A DNA stretch of 42,622 nucleotides from CAZKCK01 sp964552325 (lineage in GTDB: Bacteria > Bacteroidota > Bacteroidia > Bacteroidales > TTA-H9), in NCBI GenBank assembly GCA_964552325.1, contig CAZKHA010000010.1:1-42622 (forward strand), in the 5' to 3' direction. Both the position numbers and the translations under genes were made by a program. This document shows positions 18,148-26,343 of this stretch, one piece after another. The notes beneath the pieces are model-generated. The model did no database searches. It was not told the DNA's origin and saw only the letters and a list, made by a program, of their open reading frames with translations. Positions within the stretch are counted from its first letter, which is position 1; each line of letters begins with the position of its first letter.

Positions 18148-18729
18148 ATGTTTCTCGAAAATCCAATGAATCCAACTGGCAGGGCTGGTTGGATAGAAGT
18201 AATTGTGGGCTCCATGTTTTCTGGTAAAACCGAAGAGCTCATCCGCAGGCTCAACCGTGCACGCATTGCCAAACAAAAGGTTGAAATATTTAAACCTGGC
18301 GTTGATACGCGTTACGACGACACCAATGTGGTATCGCACGATGCAAATGTTATACGCTCTACGCCTGTTGAAGCCGCATCCCAAATTCTGCTCTACACGA
18401 ATGATGTGGAAGTGGTTGGCATTGATGAAGCCCAATTCTTTGACAGCGAAATCATTACCGTTTGTAATGAATTAGCTAACAATGGTGTACGTGTGGTAGT
18501 GGCTGGCCTCGATATGGATTATTTAGGAAAACCCTTTGGACCCATTCCCGCATTGATGGCCATGGCCGAATACGTAACAAAAGTTCATGCCATTTGCATG
18601 GGCTGCGGCAATTTGGCCCAATACTCGCACAGGACCGTAGCCAACGACAAACTCGTTCTTTTGGGTGAAACTGACAGCTACATGCCGCTTTGCCGAAAGT
18701 GCTTTAACCATGCCTTACACTCCAAGTGA
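18148..18729 (+). CDS. tdk: Thymidine kinase, type II
   Basis: 193 residues. It phosphorylates thymidine with ATP in the salvage pathway. The P-loop is GSMFSGKT (21-28), the catalytic Glu is E94 in GIDEAQFF, and the structural zinc is held by C150, C153, C182 and C185 (CMGC and CRKC). The length and the Cys pattern fit the tetrameric type II enzyme. The ATG at 18148 gives 14 residues before the conserved WIEVIVG; an ATG at 18166 is an alternative. Its stop codon overlaps the start of the next gene (TGATG), so the two are coupled. Confidence 0.95.
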   Translation: MFLENPMNPTGRAGWIEVIVGSMFSGKTEELIRRLNRARIAKQKVEIFKPGVDTRYDDTNVVSHDANVIRSTPVEAASQILLYTNDVEVVGIDEAQFFDSEIITVCNELANNGVRVVVAGLDMDYLGKPFGPIPALMAMAEYVTKVHAICMGCGNLAQYSHRTVANDKLVLLGETDSYMPLCRKCFNHALHSK

Positions 18730-19379
18730 TGAAAACACAGATTTTCGCAGTTATAAGCCTTACAATACTACTTTTGACTGCTTGCCAAAAGCAGAGCCAA
18801 CAAATTCCCGACAAACGGCAACATTTTGTCATTCACACAACTATGGGGGATATAAAGGGCTTGCTTTATGACGAAACACCGCTACATCGCGACAACTTTA
18901 TCAAGTTAATCAAAACGGGTTACTTGAATGGTTCACCCTTTCACCGTGTAATTAAATCATTTGTAGCACAAGGTGGCAGCAATGCAAATGGTGAAGAAGA
19001 TCCCGGATACACTATTGCTGCCGAATTCAACCGGAAGTGTTATCATAAGCGCGGTGCCTTGGGAGCTGCCCGCGAAAGCGATGACATCAATCCAGCCAAA
19101 GCCTCATCGGGCTCACAGTTTTATATTGTGGTTGGCCGCACCATCCTGCCACAGGATATTGCTTACCACGAACGTCGCCAAAAAATTTTATACCCTGAAT
19201 ATCAGCGTAATTCATATCTTTTGCACAATGGACTACCGCATCTTGACGGGAATTATACTATTTTTGGCGAAATTATTGACGGGATGACCGTTGTTGATGC
19301 AATTTCGAAAGTTGAAACTGACGAAACCGACAAACCCAAAAAAGAACTAAAAATGACTGTTGAATTAATTAATAAGTAA
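18729..19379 (+). CDS. Cyclophilin-type peptidyl-prolyl isomerase, lipoprotein
   Basis: 216 residues. The N-terminus (MKTQIFAVISLTILLLTAC) is a lipoprotein signal with lipobox LTAC and C19. The cyclophilin active-site residues R73, F78 and Q81 are in FHRVIKSFVAQGG, so it should be active in cis-trans isomerisation of Xaa-Pro bonds in exported proteins. Residues about 135-165 hold an insert between the core strands with AYHERRQKILYPEYQRN, shared in position with the next gene. The ATG overlaps the tdk stop; the longer reading with a GTG at 18726 adds one residue only. Confidence 0.92.
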   Translation: MKTQIFAVISLTILLLTACQKQSQQIPDKRQHFVIHTTMGDIKGLLYDETPLHRDNFIKLIKTGYLNGSPFHRVIKSFVAQGGSNANGEEDPGYTIAAEFNRKCYHKRGALGAARESDDINPAKASSGSQFYIVVGRTILPQDIAYHERRQKILYPEYQRNSYLLHNGLPHLDGNYTIFGEIIDGMTVVDAISKVETDETDKPKKELKMTVELINK

Positions 19380-19385
19380 ATCATT

Positions 19386-20015
19386 ATGAAAAAGTTGTTA
19401 TTTTTTACATTAATATTCGGATTATTTATGAATGCTGAAGCTCAAAAAAAAGAAAACGTAACTCGTTTTGTAATTCATACCGATTATGGCGACATGAAAG
19501 GTTACCTGTATAATGAAACACCGCTGCACCGCGATAATTTCATCAAATTGGTGAATGATGGTTGGTACAATGGATCTCCGTTTCACAGGGTCATCAATAA
19601 ATTTATGATACAAGGCGGTCAAAATGCCGACGGTCGTCAAGACCCGGGCTATCGTATTCCTGCCGAGTTCAACCCCAAGTTTTTCCATAAAAAAGGTGCT
19701 TTGGCAGCTGCACGTATGGGCGATCAGGTGAATCCTAAAAAAGAATCTTCCGGTTCGCAATTCTATGTTGTTCACGGCGAAGTTTTAACCGAACAAACCA
19801 TACAAATGTGGGAAGCAAGGGGCGCTAAATTCTCTCCTGAGCAAAAAGAAGCGTACAAAAAAGTTGGCGGAACCCCACACCTTGATACTCAATATACTGT
19901 ATTTGGTGAAATTACAGAAGGTTTAGATGTTATTGATAAGATTGCTGCCGTTAAAACCGTTCCTGGCGACCGTCCCGCCCAAGATGTAAAAATGACCATC
20001 AAGATTGTGAAATAA
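19386..20015 (+). CDS. Cyclophilin-type peptidyl-prolyl isomerase, periplasmic
   Basis: 209 residues with a cleavable signal peptide (MKKLLFFTLIFGLFMNAEAQ). Active-site residues R68, F73 and Q76 are in FHRVINKFMIQGG. It is a close paralogue of the gene before it, matching in most of the core (for example ETPLHRDNFIKL in both), so the pair arose by tandem duplication; one copy is lipidated and the other is likely soluble. Spacing is 6 bases to the upstream gene and 8 bases to pheS, so tdk, both isomerases and pheS form one operon. Confidence 0.93.
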   Translation: MKKLLFFTLIFGLFMNAEAQKKENVTRFVIHTDYGDMKGYLYNETPLHRDNFIKLVNDGWYNGSPFHRVINKFMIQGGQNADGRQDPGYRIPAEFNPKFFHKKGALAAARMGDQVNPKKESSGSQFYVVHGEVLTEQTIQMWEARGAKFSPEQKEAYKKVGGTPHLDTQYTVFGEITEGLDVIDKIAAVKTVPGDRPAQDVKMTIKIVK

Positions 20016-20023
20016 GGTTTTGA

Positions 20024-21055
20024 ATGAAAGAAGCAATTAAAAACAATATTGCCGAAGTTGAGGCTTTTCAAGTCGAAAATGCTGATGAGCTGGAAGCCTT
20101 CAGGGTGAAATATCTTGGCAAAAAAGGCATCCTGAATGATTTATTCGCGGGATTTAAAACCGTGCCAAACGAAGAAAAGAAAGAATTTGGTCAATTGCTG
20201 AACACCCTAAAAGATGTGCTGCAAGCCAAAATTTCGGAAGCCAAGGATCGTATCGAAGCTTTAAGTATCAGCAATCAACCCAAACCTGACCTTACGCTTC
20301 CTGTTGATTTTGAAGAACCTGGATCCCGACATCCTGTTTCATTGGTTAGGGGTAAAATTATCTCAATTTTTTCAAGAATTGGGTTTACAGTTGCCGATGG
20401 CCCTGAAATTGAAGACGATTGGCATAACTTTACGGCCCTTAACTTCCCTCCCGACCATCCGGCTCGCGATATGCAGGATACTTTTTTTGTTGAGAAACGC
20501 GAAGATGGCAACGATATCGCCTTACGCACCCACACCTCATCGGTACAGGTAAGGGTTATGGAATCGCACAAACCCCCAATACGTATGTTGTTCCCGGGTA
20601 GGGTATTCCGCAACGAGGCAATCTCGGCCCGCGCACATTGCATCTTTCATCAAGTTGAAGGCTTGTACATTGACCGCAATGTTTCGTTTGTTGATTTAAA
20701 GCAAACCTTGCTTTATTTTGCCAAAGAAATGTTTGGCGAACAGACCAAAATTCGCTTACGCCCATCGTATTTCCCTTTTACCGAACCTTCTGCCGAGATG
20801 GATATTTCGTGCAATCTCTGTGGTGGCAAAGGCTGTAACATTTGCAAGCACACCGGTTGGATTGAAATACTGGGTTGTGGCATGGTTGACCCCAATGTAT
20901 TGGAAATGTGTGGAATAGATAGTAAAGAATACACTGGCTTTGCTTTTGGGATGGGCATTGAACGCATGACCATGGGCTTGTACACCATCAAAGACCTTCG
21001 TTTGTTTTTTGAGAACGATTTGCGGTTTTTAAGACAATTTGAATCCACATTTTAA
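20024..21055 (+). CDS. pheS: Phenylalanine-tRNA ligase alpha subunit
   Basis: 343 residues, the family length. It charges tRNA-Phe with phenylalanine as the alpha part of the (alpha-beta)2 enzyme. Class II motifs are in place: motif 1 region with GFTVADGPEIEDDWHNF, motif 2 around GRVFRNEAISARAH, and motif 3 at GFAFGMGIERMTM near the C-terminus. The N-terminal 90 residues form the tRNA-binding coiled coil. A CxxC-rich loop (CNLCGGKGCNICKHTGW) is normal for the bacterial subunit. The beta subunit gene is not adjacent. A terminator follows at 21084-21112. Confidence 0.96.
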   Translation: MKEAIKNNIAEVEAFQVENADELEAFRVKYLGKKGILNDLFAGFKTVPNEEKKEFGQLLNTLKDVLQAKISEAKDRIEALSISNQPKPDLTLPVDFEEPGSRHPVSLVRGKIISIFSRIGFTVADGPEIEDDWHNFTALNFPPDHPARDMQDTFFVEKREDGNDIALRTHTSSVQVRVMESHKPPIRMLFPGRVFRNEAISARAHCIFHQVEGLYIDRNVSFVDLKQTLLYFAKEMFGEQTKIRLRPSYFPFTEPSAEMDISCNLCGGKGCNICKHTGWIEILGCGMVDPNVLEMCGIDSKEYTGFAFGMGIERMTMGLYTIKDLRLFFENDLRFLRQFESTF

Positions 21056-21083
21056 ACTGCTGTTTTTTAGCAGATTACGAATT

Positions 21084-21112
21084 AAAGGCTGTTGCTTTGC
21101 GATAGCCTTTTT
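21084..21112 (+). terminator. Intrinsic terminator after pheS
   Basis: AAAGGCT (21084-21090) pairs with AGCCTTT (21104-21110), extended inward by TTGC/GCGA with wobble pairs, and is followed by TT. It closes the tdk to pheS operon 29 bases past the stop. Confidence 0.75.
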
Positions 21113-21232
21113 GCTTTCCTGATTTTACCTCCCACAAAGCATTCTTTAGCGAAGACCTATCGAAAAACTGTCGCGATAACTTTTAAACCAATACATTGAT
21201 ATACGCTAAAAATAAGGAGATTATACAAAATG

Positions 21233-21287
21233 CGGGGGCGGGTGCTTGCTTTGGCGGCTGCGCCGCCAAAGCAAGCACACGCCCCCG
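21233..21287. repeat. 55-bp GC-rich near-perfect palindrome
   Basis: Outer arms 21233-21240 and 21280-21287 (CGGGGGCG/CGCCCCCG) pair over 8 bases; inner arms 21242-21258 and 21262-21278 pair over 17 bases around the loop TGC, with one mismatch (21241/21279). So 25 of 26 positions pair. GC content is far above the AT-rich surroundings. It is not followed by a T-tract on the plus strand, so it is not a normal terminator for pheS. It resembles the REP-like or palindromic elements scattered in Bacteroidota genomes. Confidence 0.75.
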
Positions 21288-21391
21288 AAGAAAAACATAA
21301 AAGCCTGTCATTTATAGCGTTATGTAATGAAGCGAGGAATCTTAAAATATTTTTAATTTTTTTACCAGACAATAGTGAAATCAATACTAAA

Positions 21392-22042
21392 ATGTTTAAC
21401 CAAAAGTCACAATTTCTAATTGTAAGCCTAATGTTGCTTACGCTTCATTTTTCGTGCACCTCACCAAAAAAAATTGTTTGTGTGGGTGATAGCATTACGG
21501 AGGGCTATGGGCTAAAAAACCCAAGTAAATCAGCATATCCAGCTATGCTTGATAGCATACTGGGCGAGGAATATTCGGTATATAATTGCGGAAGAAGTGC
21601 GGCCACCTTGCAAAAGGGCGGCGATTTGCCCTATTGGGATTGCAAGGAATTTAATGAAGTCTTTGCCTTAAATCCGGATTTGATTATCGTGATGCTAGGG
21701 ACCAATGATACCAAAAGCCACAATTGGAATGCGCAGAACTTTGCGAGCGATTATCAAGCTTTGATTGATACATTTAACACTGTCTCTCCCAAGCCCAACA
21801 TTTTCGTTTGCCTACCTGTACCCGTTTTTAAAACCACCTGGGGAATAAACGATTCAACCATATCTGCTGGGGTTATCCCTATAACTAAACAGATTGCGAC
21901 ACACAACAATTTAAAAATCATTGATTTACATACGGGGCTAAGCAATCAGGCCACCAACTTTCCTGATTATGTTCATCCGAATGAAAAAGCTGCAAAACTA
22001 TTAGCAGAACAGGTAGCAAGAGCAATCGAAAAAGAACAATAA
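21392..22042 (+). CDS. SGNH/GDSL hydrolase, predicted lipoprotein
   Basis: 216 residues from the ATG at 21392, which opens a lipoprotein-type signal (hydrophobic stretch to C22, FSC). The GDSL block is GDSITEGYG (32-40) with nucleophile S34; LGTND gives the block III Asn, and DYVHPNEKAAKLLAEQV gives the Asp/His dyad near the C-terminus. This is the TesA/arylesterase-like group; the substrate (acyl chain or O-acetyl group) cannot be read from sequence. The alternative start upstream at 21230 lies in the palindrome and is rejected. It is convergent with the T9SS protein gene at 22073, with 30 bases between stops. Confidence 0.88.
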   Translation: MFNQKSQFLIVSLMLLTLHFSCTSPKKIVCVGDSITEGYGLKNPSKSAYPAMLDSILGEEYSVYNCGRSAATLQKGGDLPYWDCKEFNEVFALNPDLIIVMLGTNDTKSHNWNAQNFASDYQALIDTFNTVSPKPNIFVCLPVPVFKTTWGINDSTISAGVIPITKQIATHNNLKIIDLHTGLSNQATNFPDYVHPNEKAAKLLAEQVARAIEKEQ

Positions 22043-22072
22043 CATTTAAGTGCTTTTATACAAGGTCTTTAT

Positions 22073-24577
22073 CTACTTTGTTCGGCTTTTCACAACCAAG
22101 ATTTTTTTGGTATCAATCTTACCATCAACGTATTGAACATGAATAATATACACTCCATTAGTGAGTGAATGCGTTGAGATTATGTGTGTTAAACCTTTGG
22201 TATGCTGTTTATAAACTATCTGGCCTAGAAGGTTAGTAATACACACAAATTTAGCTTGTTTTTGCGTACGCAGCGTAAAATATTCATCAACAACGGGGTT
22301 CGGAAACACAGTAAGCAGGTTTTCTGTTAATAGTGGGGTATCTGGTACACCAACATTGCCAGGAATCTCCACCAAAGCACCATACATTGGATTATAGCCA
22401 CCTGATTCATTCACATCGGCAAGTTTTGTAAACTGATTTGAATCAGGATTTATTGAAAAAAACACACCATGGTTATTTGCTCCCCCATAAGCTGTTGTGC
22501 CATACAGCATCCCATCACTAGCTTGCATAAGATCCGATTTGCAACTGCTCCCATTTGCACCATCAAACGAATGTATTACTTCAAACTCACTGCTTTCTGG
22601 TTTATACGTAAAGATGGTTCCCTTACCATGAAGGCCGCCAAGTGGAGTTGTGCAGTATATCTTACCATTAGAAGCTAAATAAGGTGTGCTATAAGGTGAA
22701 TAGCCTGTTATAAAGTCTAAGTATTTTATAACGGTAAAAACTTTATTGTCTGGGTTATACCTAAAAAATGTACCGACAGAACCTTGCCCGCCCGAGGATG
22801 TAAGTCCATAAAAAAGCCCATCATTGCCTAAACAAAGGCTTCCTTTGGGGAACACTCCATGTTCCGTATTGAAGCTAAATACTGAATCACATCTGTTTGT
22901 GAATGGGTCGAACGCAAGAATAACCCCTTTGCTGTACTGGCCTCCTGAATAAGTTAAGCCATATAAAAGACCATTAACAGCCTCTACTAGGCCTCCCCAC
23001 GGTTGTTTGCCATTCCAGCCTTCTAGGTTAATGAGTCTATTTATTTGCGCATTTTCTGGTAAATATTCAAAAATGACCCCATTGTTTGTGGCGCCTCCCT
23101 TTGAAGTCATACCATAAAATTTACCATTTTGTGATTTTACAAGCGATCCATACGGATTAGCCCCATTAAATCCTTCAAAAGGAATTGATTTTTCTACCGA
23201 TTTTGAAGCATAATTGTACTCAAAAACACAACCTTTATCATATTTATTCCCACTATAGGCTAGTCCCAAGACCTTATTATTGCCTAATGCCACCAACCCT
23301 CCATAAGACTTCTTGCATTCAGGCATAGAAAAAAACAGCTTAAACTGAACTGAGTCAAGAGGTATATCGTACTCAAATAAAGCACCATCCCCCGAAAAAG
23401 TCCCGGTTGATATGTAGCCTCCACACCGGGTAAGACCATAGAGCTTTCCGTTTGAACCTTGCATTAAACTGCCGTACGGATAATACCCTGCACCTGTTTT
23501 AAAATCAAATAGTTTTGTATAAGTTGAGCTTAACGGGTCAAACTCAAACAAAACACCTAGATAATTATCACCTCCACTTTGAGTGAGCCCATACAATTTG
23601 CCGTCACTTAACTCTAACAGATCACCAAATGGATTGCGACCATCTTGAGAGCTAAAGTTATATAATCTATGAAAGGTGCTATTGGCAATATCGTACGAAA
23701 ATAGTGTGCCGTAATCGGAAGGGCCTCCATAGGTAGTTAAGCCATATAGTTTGTGGTCAGTCGATTCAATTAAGCTGCCATGAGGCTTTTCTCCATCGGA
23801 GAAAGAGTATACTATCTGAAAACTAACGAGGTTAATATCAAACACAAACAACACACCTGAATTATTAATACCACCTTCGGAAGTCAATCCATACAATTTT
23901 CCATCGGAAGCTTCGTATAAACTACCCAATGGGCCGTAACCATTATAATCAAAATTGTACAGCGGGATTAATTCCATACTTTCAGGATTATATGAAAACA
24001 ATACGCCCACTTCATTCGTTCCTCCTGAATAGGTCACCCCATATAAAAGGCCATTGCTTGCTTGAATCAAACTCCCATGGGGATTTGCGCCATTGCTTAG
24101 GTTAAAATAAACTACAACCTGATATTCATTGGTTACAGGTGCGTATTCAAACAAAACCCCATTATCATCTTGCCCTCCATAACATGTCATTCCATACATT
24201 TTACCATTTGAAGCCAACAGTAGGGAGCCGTATGGAGACTCTCCATCACCATACTCAAAATCGAACTTTTTATTATATTCACCGGAGACCGGATTATAAT
24301 TGAAAATCAAACCACTATAATTTTGATCACCCATCAATGACATGCCCCATAAATAGCCATCCCACTCAATTAAATGTGTAAAAACCGGATTGCTGCCAGG
24401 GTATAAGCGCAAAAACTCATATTCATCATCAACTGACTGGCTATTTGGCCTTAACTGAGCAACTGTTCCTAAATCACTGTGGCCGCCATAAAGCATGGTA
24501 CGCAACAATATTGACTCCTGTGCACTTAATTGGGCACAAAAGCAAAAACCAATCAACACTATAATAATCTCTTTCAT
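22073..24577 (-). CDS. GloVer-repeat beta-propeller-like protein with T9SS sorting domain
   Basis: 834 residues with a signal peptide (residues 1-19). From about residue 55 to 745 it consists of about 13 repeats of roughly 50 residues with the core GSL-x(3)-S/A-N/D-G-K-x-YG-x-T-x-x-GG-x-x-x-x-G-V-x-F-x-Y/F-x-P. This fits the Gloeo/Verruco tandem repeat called GloVer (TIGR03803) and probably builds propeller-like blades. Residues about 755-834 are a type A T9SS sorting domain: FPNPV, then LGQIVY and GVYIIHV, ending in KKILVVK. The protein is therefore probably surface-bound or secreted by T9SS; its binding target is unknown. Transcription starts from the promoter at 24609-24641. Confidence 0.88.
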   Translation of the reverse strand: MKEIIIVLIGFCFCAQLSAQESILLRTMLYGGHSDLGTVAQLRPNSQSVDDEYEFLRLYPGSNPVFTHLIEWDGYLWGMSLMGDQNYSGLIFNYNPVSGEYNKKFDFEYGDGESPYGSLLLASNGKMYGMTCYGGQDDNGVLFEYAPVTNEYQVVVYFNLSNGANPHGSLIQASNGLLYGVTYSGGTNEVGVLFSYNPESMELIPLYNFDYNGYGPLGSLYEASDGKLYGLTSEGGINNSGVLFVFDINLVSFQIVYSFSDGEKPHGSLIESTDHKLYGLTTYGGPSDYGTLFSYDIANSTFHRLYNFSSQDGRNPFGDLLELSDGKLYGLTQSGGDNYLGVLFEFDPLSSTYTKLFDFKTGAGYYPYGSLMQGSNGKLYGLTRCGGYISTGTFSGDGALFEYDIPLDSVQFKLFFSMPECKKSYGGLVALGNNKVLGLAYSGNKYDKGCVFEYNYASKSVEKSIPFEGFNGANPYGSLVKSQNGKFYGMTSKGGATNNGVIFEYLPENAQINRLINLEGWNGKQPWGGLVEAVNGLLYGLTYSGGQYSKGVILAFDPFTNRCDSVFSFNTEHGVFPKGSLCLGNDGLFYGLTSSGGQGSVGTFFRYNPDNKVFTVIKYLDFITGYSPYSTPYLASNGKIYCTTPLGGLHGKGTIFTYKPESSEFEVIHSFDGANGSSCKSDLMQASDGMLYGTTAYGGANNHGVFFSINPDSNQFTKLADVNESGGYNPMYGALVEIPGNVGVPDTPLLTENLLTVFPNPVVDEYFTLRTQKQAKFVCITNLLGQIVYKQHTKGLTHIISTHSLTNGVYIIHVQYVDGKIDTKKILVVKSRTK

Positions 24578-24608
24578 AACACAAATGATTTGCGTTCATT
24601 TTTTTCTA

Positions 24609-24641
24609 CAAATATATGCATGAATTAAGCGATTACTACAA
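24609..24641 (-). promoter_or_regulatory. Promoter for the GloVer-repeat protein gene
   Basis: On the minus strand TTG (24641-24639), 22 bases, TATATTTG (24616-24609), a full match to TAnnTTTG, 32 bases before the start codon. Confidence 0.5.
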
Positions 24642-24690
24642 TCGTAAAAAAAACCATTTATCCTTTTTAATGCTTTATTGCCATTCAAAT

Positions 24691-24724
24691 AAAACAAAAA
24701 AGGCCGTCACACAACGCAACGGCC
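24691..24724 (-). terminator. Intrinsic terminator after the Omp28-like gene
   Basis: GGCCGT (24702-24707) and ACGGCC (24719-24724) pair around an 11-base loop; on the minus strand the hairpin is followed by TTTTTTGTTTT. It lies 22 bases past the stop codon at 24746. Confidence 0.85.
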
Positions 24725-24745
24725 CTTCTATCATCCTATTTAAGA

Positions 24746-26218
24746 TTAATCTTGGATTACCACCTTGGTCGTTACCACCTCAGTGCCATTTTCGGTTTTA
24801 AGCATATAAACACCATTCGATAGTTTGCTTACATCCAAACGATGTTGGTTTGTACCTTCGGCCTTTACTTTTTGGCTAAGTACAACTACCCCTTGGCTAT
24901 TAACCAAAGAAACCGTGTAAGCTCCAGCCTCAGGCAATTTTACAAATAGCACATCTTGTGCTGGGTTAGGATATACCTGTGTTTGTGCGGCTGATAGTTC
25001 TGGTGTGCCTGTGCAAGCATCAAAGAAGATGGAATGGTTGTTAACCGACTCACATCCTCCGCCTGTAACAGTTACACTAAACTCATGAAGCCCGAGACCA
25101 TATTGCGATTCGGTAACTTCAATGGTTTGGGTTGTTTCGCCGCCCGGCATCCATAGGTAGGTAGCATTGGCAGTACCAGCATCAAGGGTAATGGGCACAT
25201 ATGGACAAGCTGTATCGCCAGGATTGGATGTAATATTTGCAATAGGGCCTACTTGGATATAAGCCTCTTTTTCGATTGAATCGATCTGACTACCACGATC
25301 AACTACCAATTTCACATTATGCAGCCCGCATTCTGAATACGTAATAGTTGGATTTTTCTCGGTTGATGTGGAGGGTGTGCCACCGGGGAAATACCACATA
25401 TACGACTCAGGAACACCGATATAACCACCATGTGTGGTGTTGTTAAAGGTAACTGACTCATCTTTTTGCAACAGGTTAGTTGGGGCGTCAAAGTCAACTG
25501 CCAAATCAATAGCTCCTTGCTTAATTGAATTCAAAACCTCTCTGTTTGAAGCCTGTACCATGGTAATAAATTCGCAGTCTTCTACAGGCCAGGCTACATT
25601 CAATGCAAAGTTTAAGGTAACTGTTACTGTATCGCCATTGTCGAAGCTTACAGGTGTGCCATTTTGATCAGGAACCATAAGCCTGTTTACAAAATTTAAA
25701 TGTGTTTGGCCTTGCCAGTTTTGTGAAATATGCGACTGGGTCACAAAAAAATGTAGCTTAAGATTAGTAAGCGTTATAGGCGCAACTTTAACCAACTTAA
25801 TAGTAGCTGTGTAGTTTAAGCCTGTGTTTGTTACATCCATTTCCATGGTCATATTGGCCGGAACAGCAATACGTTGGTTGTATTTGGGCAAATAGCTCGA
25901 ATACATACTTTGTGAATGGCTTCCACCAACCACGCTTAAGGCACCATCAAAAAATGCTGTGGGATAACCACTGATAGCATAATAGGAGTTGCGGGCATTG
26001 CTGTATTGGTTGGCATACTGATCGCCATTATGGTTTTCAACCACTGATACCTTACAGCCGTTTTCAAGTAGGTCGTCGGCACCCATGGCAGCGCCTGGGC
26101 AATAGGTACACCAAGTACCGGTACCGATTTCAACCATAACCATTGAACGTGTAACCTGCTGAGAATAAACATACAGCGAGAAAACTAGTGCAAAAAGGGT
26201 AAAAATCTGTTTTTTCAT
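24746..26218 (-). CDS. Omp28-like thioredoxin-fold protein with PKD and T9SS sorting domain
   Basis: 490 residues from the ATG at 26218, which starts a signal peptide (MKKQIFTLFALVFSLYVYSQ). Residues about 25-230 are the Omp28-like domain with GTWCTYCPGA (C37 and C40), a thioredoxin-like CxxC. A PKD-type domain lies around 245-310 (WYFPGGTPSTSTEKNPTITY). A T9SS type A sorting domain occupies about 409-490 (YPNPAQD, LVNSQGVVVL, GVYMLKT). It is thus probably delivered to the cell surface; a redox or adhesion role is inference. It is flanked by terminators on both sides and so is a single-gene unit. Confidence 0.88.
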   Translation of the reverse strand: MKKQIFTLFALVFSLYVYSQQVTRSMVMVEIGTGTWCTYCPGAAMGADDLLENGCKVSVVENHNGDQYANQYSNARNSYYAISGYPTAFFDGALSVVGGSHSQSMYSSYLPKYNQRIAVPANMTMEMDVTNTGLNYTATIKLVKVAPITLTNLKLHFFVTQSHISQNWQGQTHLNFVNRLMVPDQNGTPVSFDNGDTVTVTLNFALNVAWPVEDCEFITMVQASNREVLNSIKQGAIDLAVDFDAPTNLLQKDESVTFNNTTHGGYIGVPESYMWYFPGGTPSTSTEKNPTITYSECGLHNVKLVVDRGSQIDSIEKEAYIQVGPIANITSNPGDTACPYVPITLDAGTANATYLWMPGGETTQTIEVTESQYGLGLHEFSVTVTGGGCESVNNHSIFFDACTGTPELSAAQTQVYPNPAQDVLFVKLPEAGAYTVSLVNSQGVVVLSQKVKAEGTNQHRLDVSKLSNGVYMLKTENGTEVVTTKVVIQD

Positions 26219-26264
26219 AGATAAAGTTATTGGTTTGTAAAAAAGTGGCACAAGATACAAATAA

Positions 26265-26319
26265 AAAGCCTGCCGGGTCAAGTTTTATGTAAAATTTTAC
26301 ATATGACACGGCAGGCTTT
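26265..26319 (-). terminator. Nested hairpin terminator after the gingipain-like gene
   Basis: Outer arms AAAGCCTGCCG (26265-26275) and CGGCAGGCTTT (26309-26319) pair over 11 bases, with GTCA/TGAC continuing inside. The loop holds a second palindrome ATGTAAAATTTTACAT (26287-26302). On the minus strand it runs into TTTTTATTT. It closes the two-gene C25 peptidase operon. Confidence 0.85.
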
Positions 26320-26343
26320 CACCTTCGTTAACTTTAAAAGGGA

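Larger units (their letters stand above)
21056..21391. other. Noncoding gap after pheS with terminator and GC-rich palindrome
   Basis: 336 bases. It holds the pheS terminator (21084-21112) and the long GC-rich palindrome (21233-21287). An open frame across the palindrome joins the lipoprotein gene at 21392, but that part has no signal peptide and is composed largely of the palindrome, so I do not count it as coding. Confidence 0.6.

Noticed and set aside
21230..21391. Upstream extension of the GDSL lipoprotein
   Set aside because: It is mostly the GC-rich palindrome translated, and it would bury the lipoprotein signal inside the protein.
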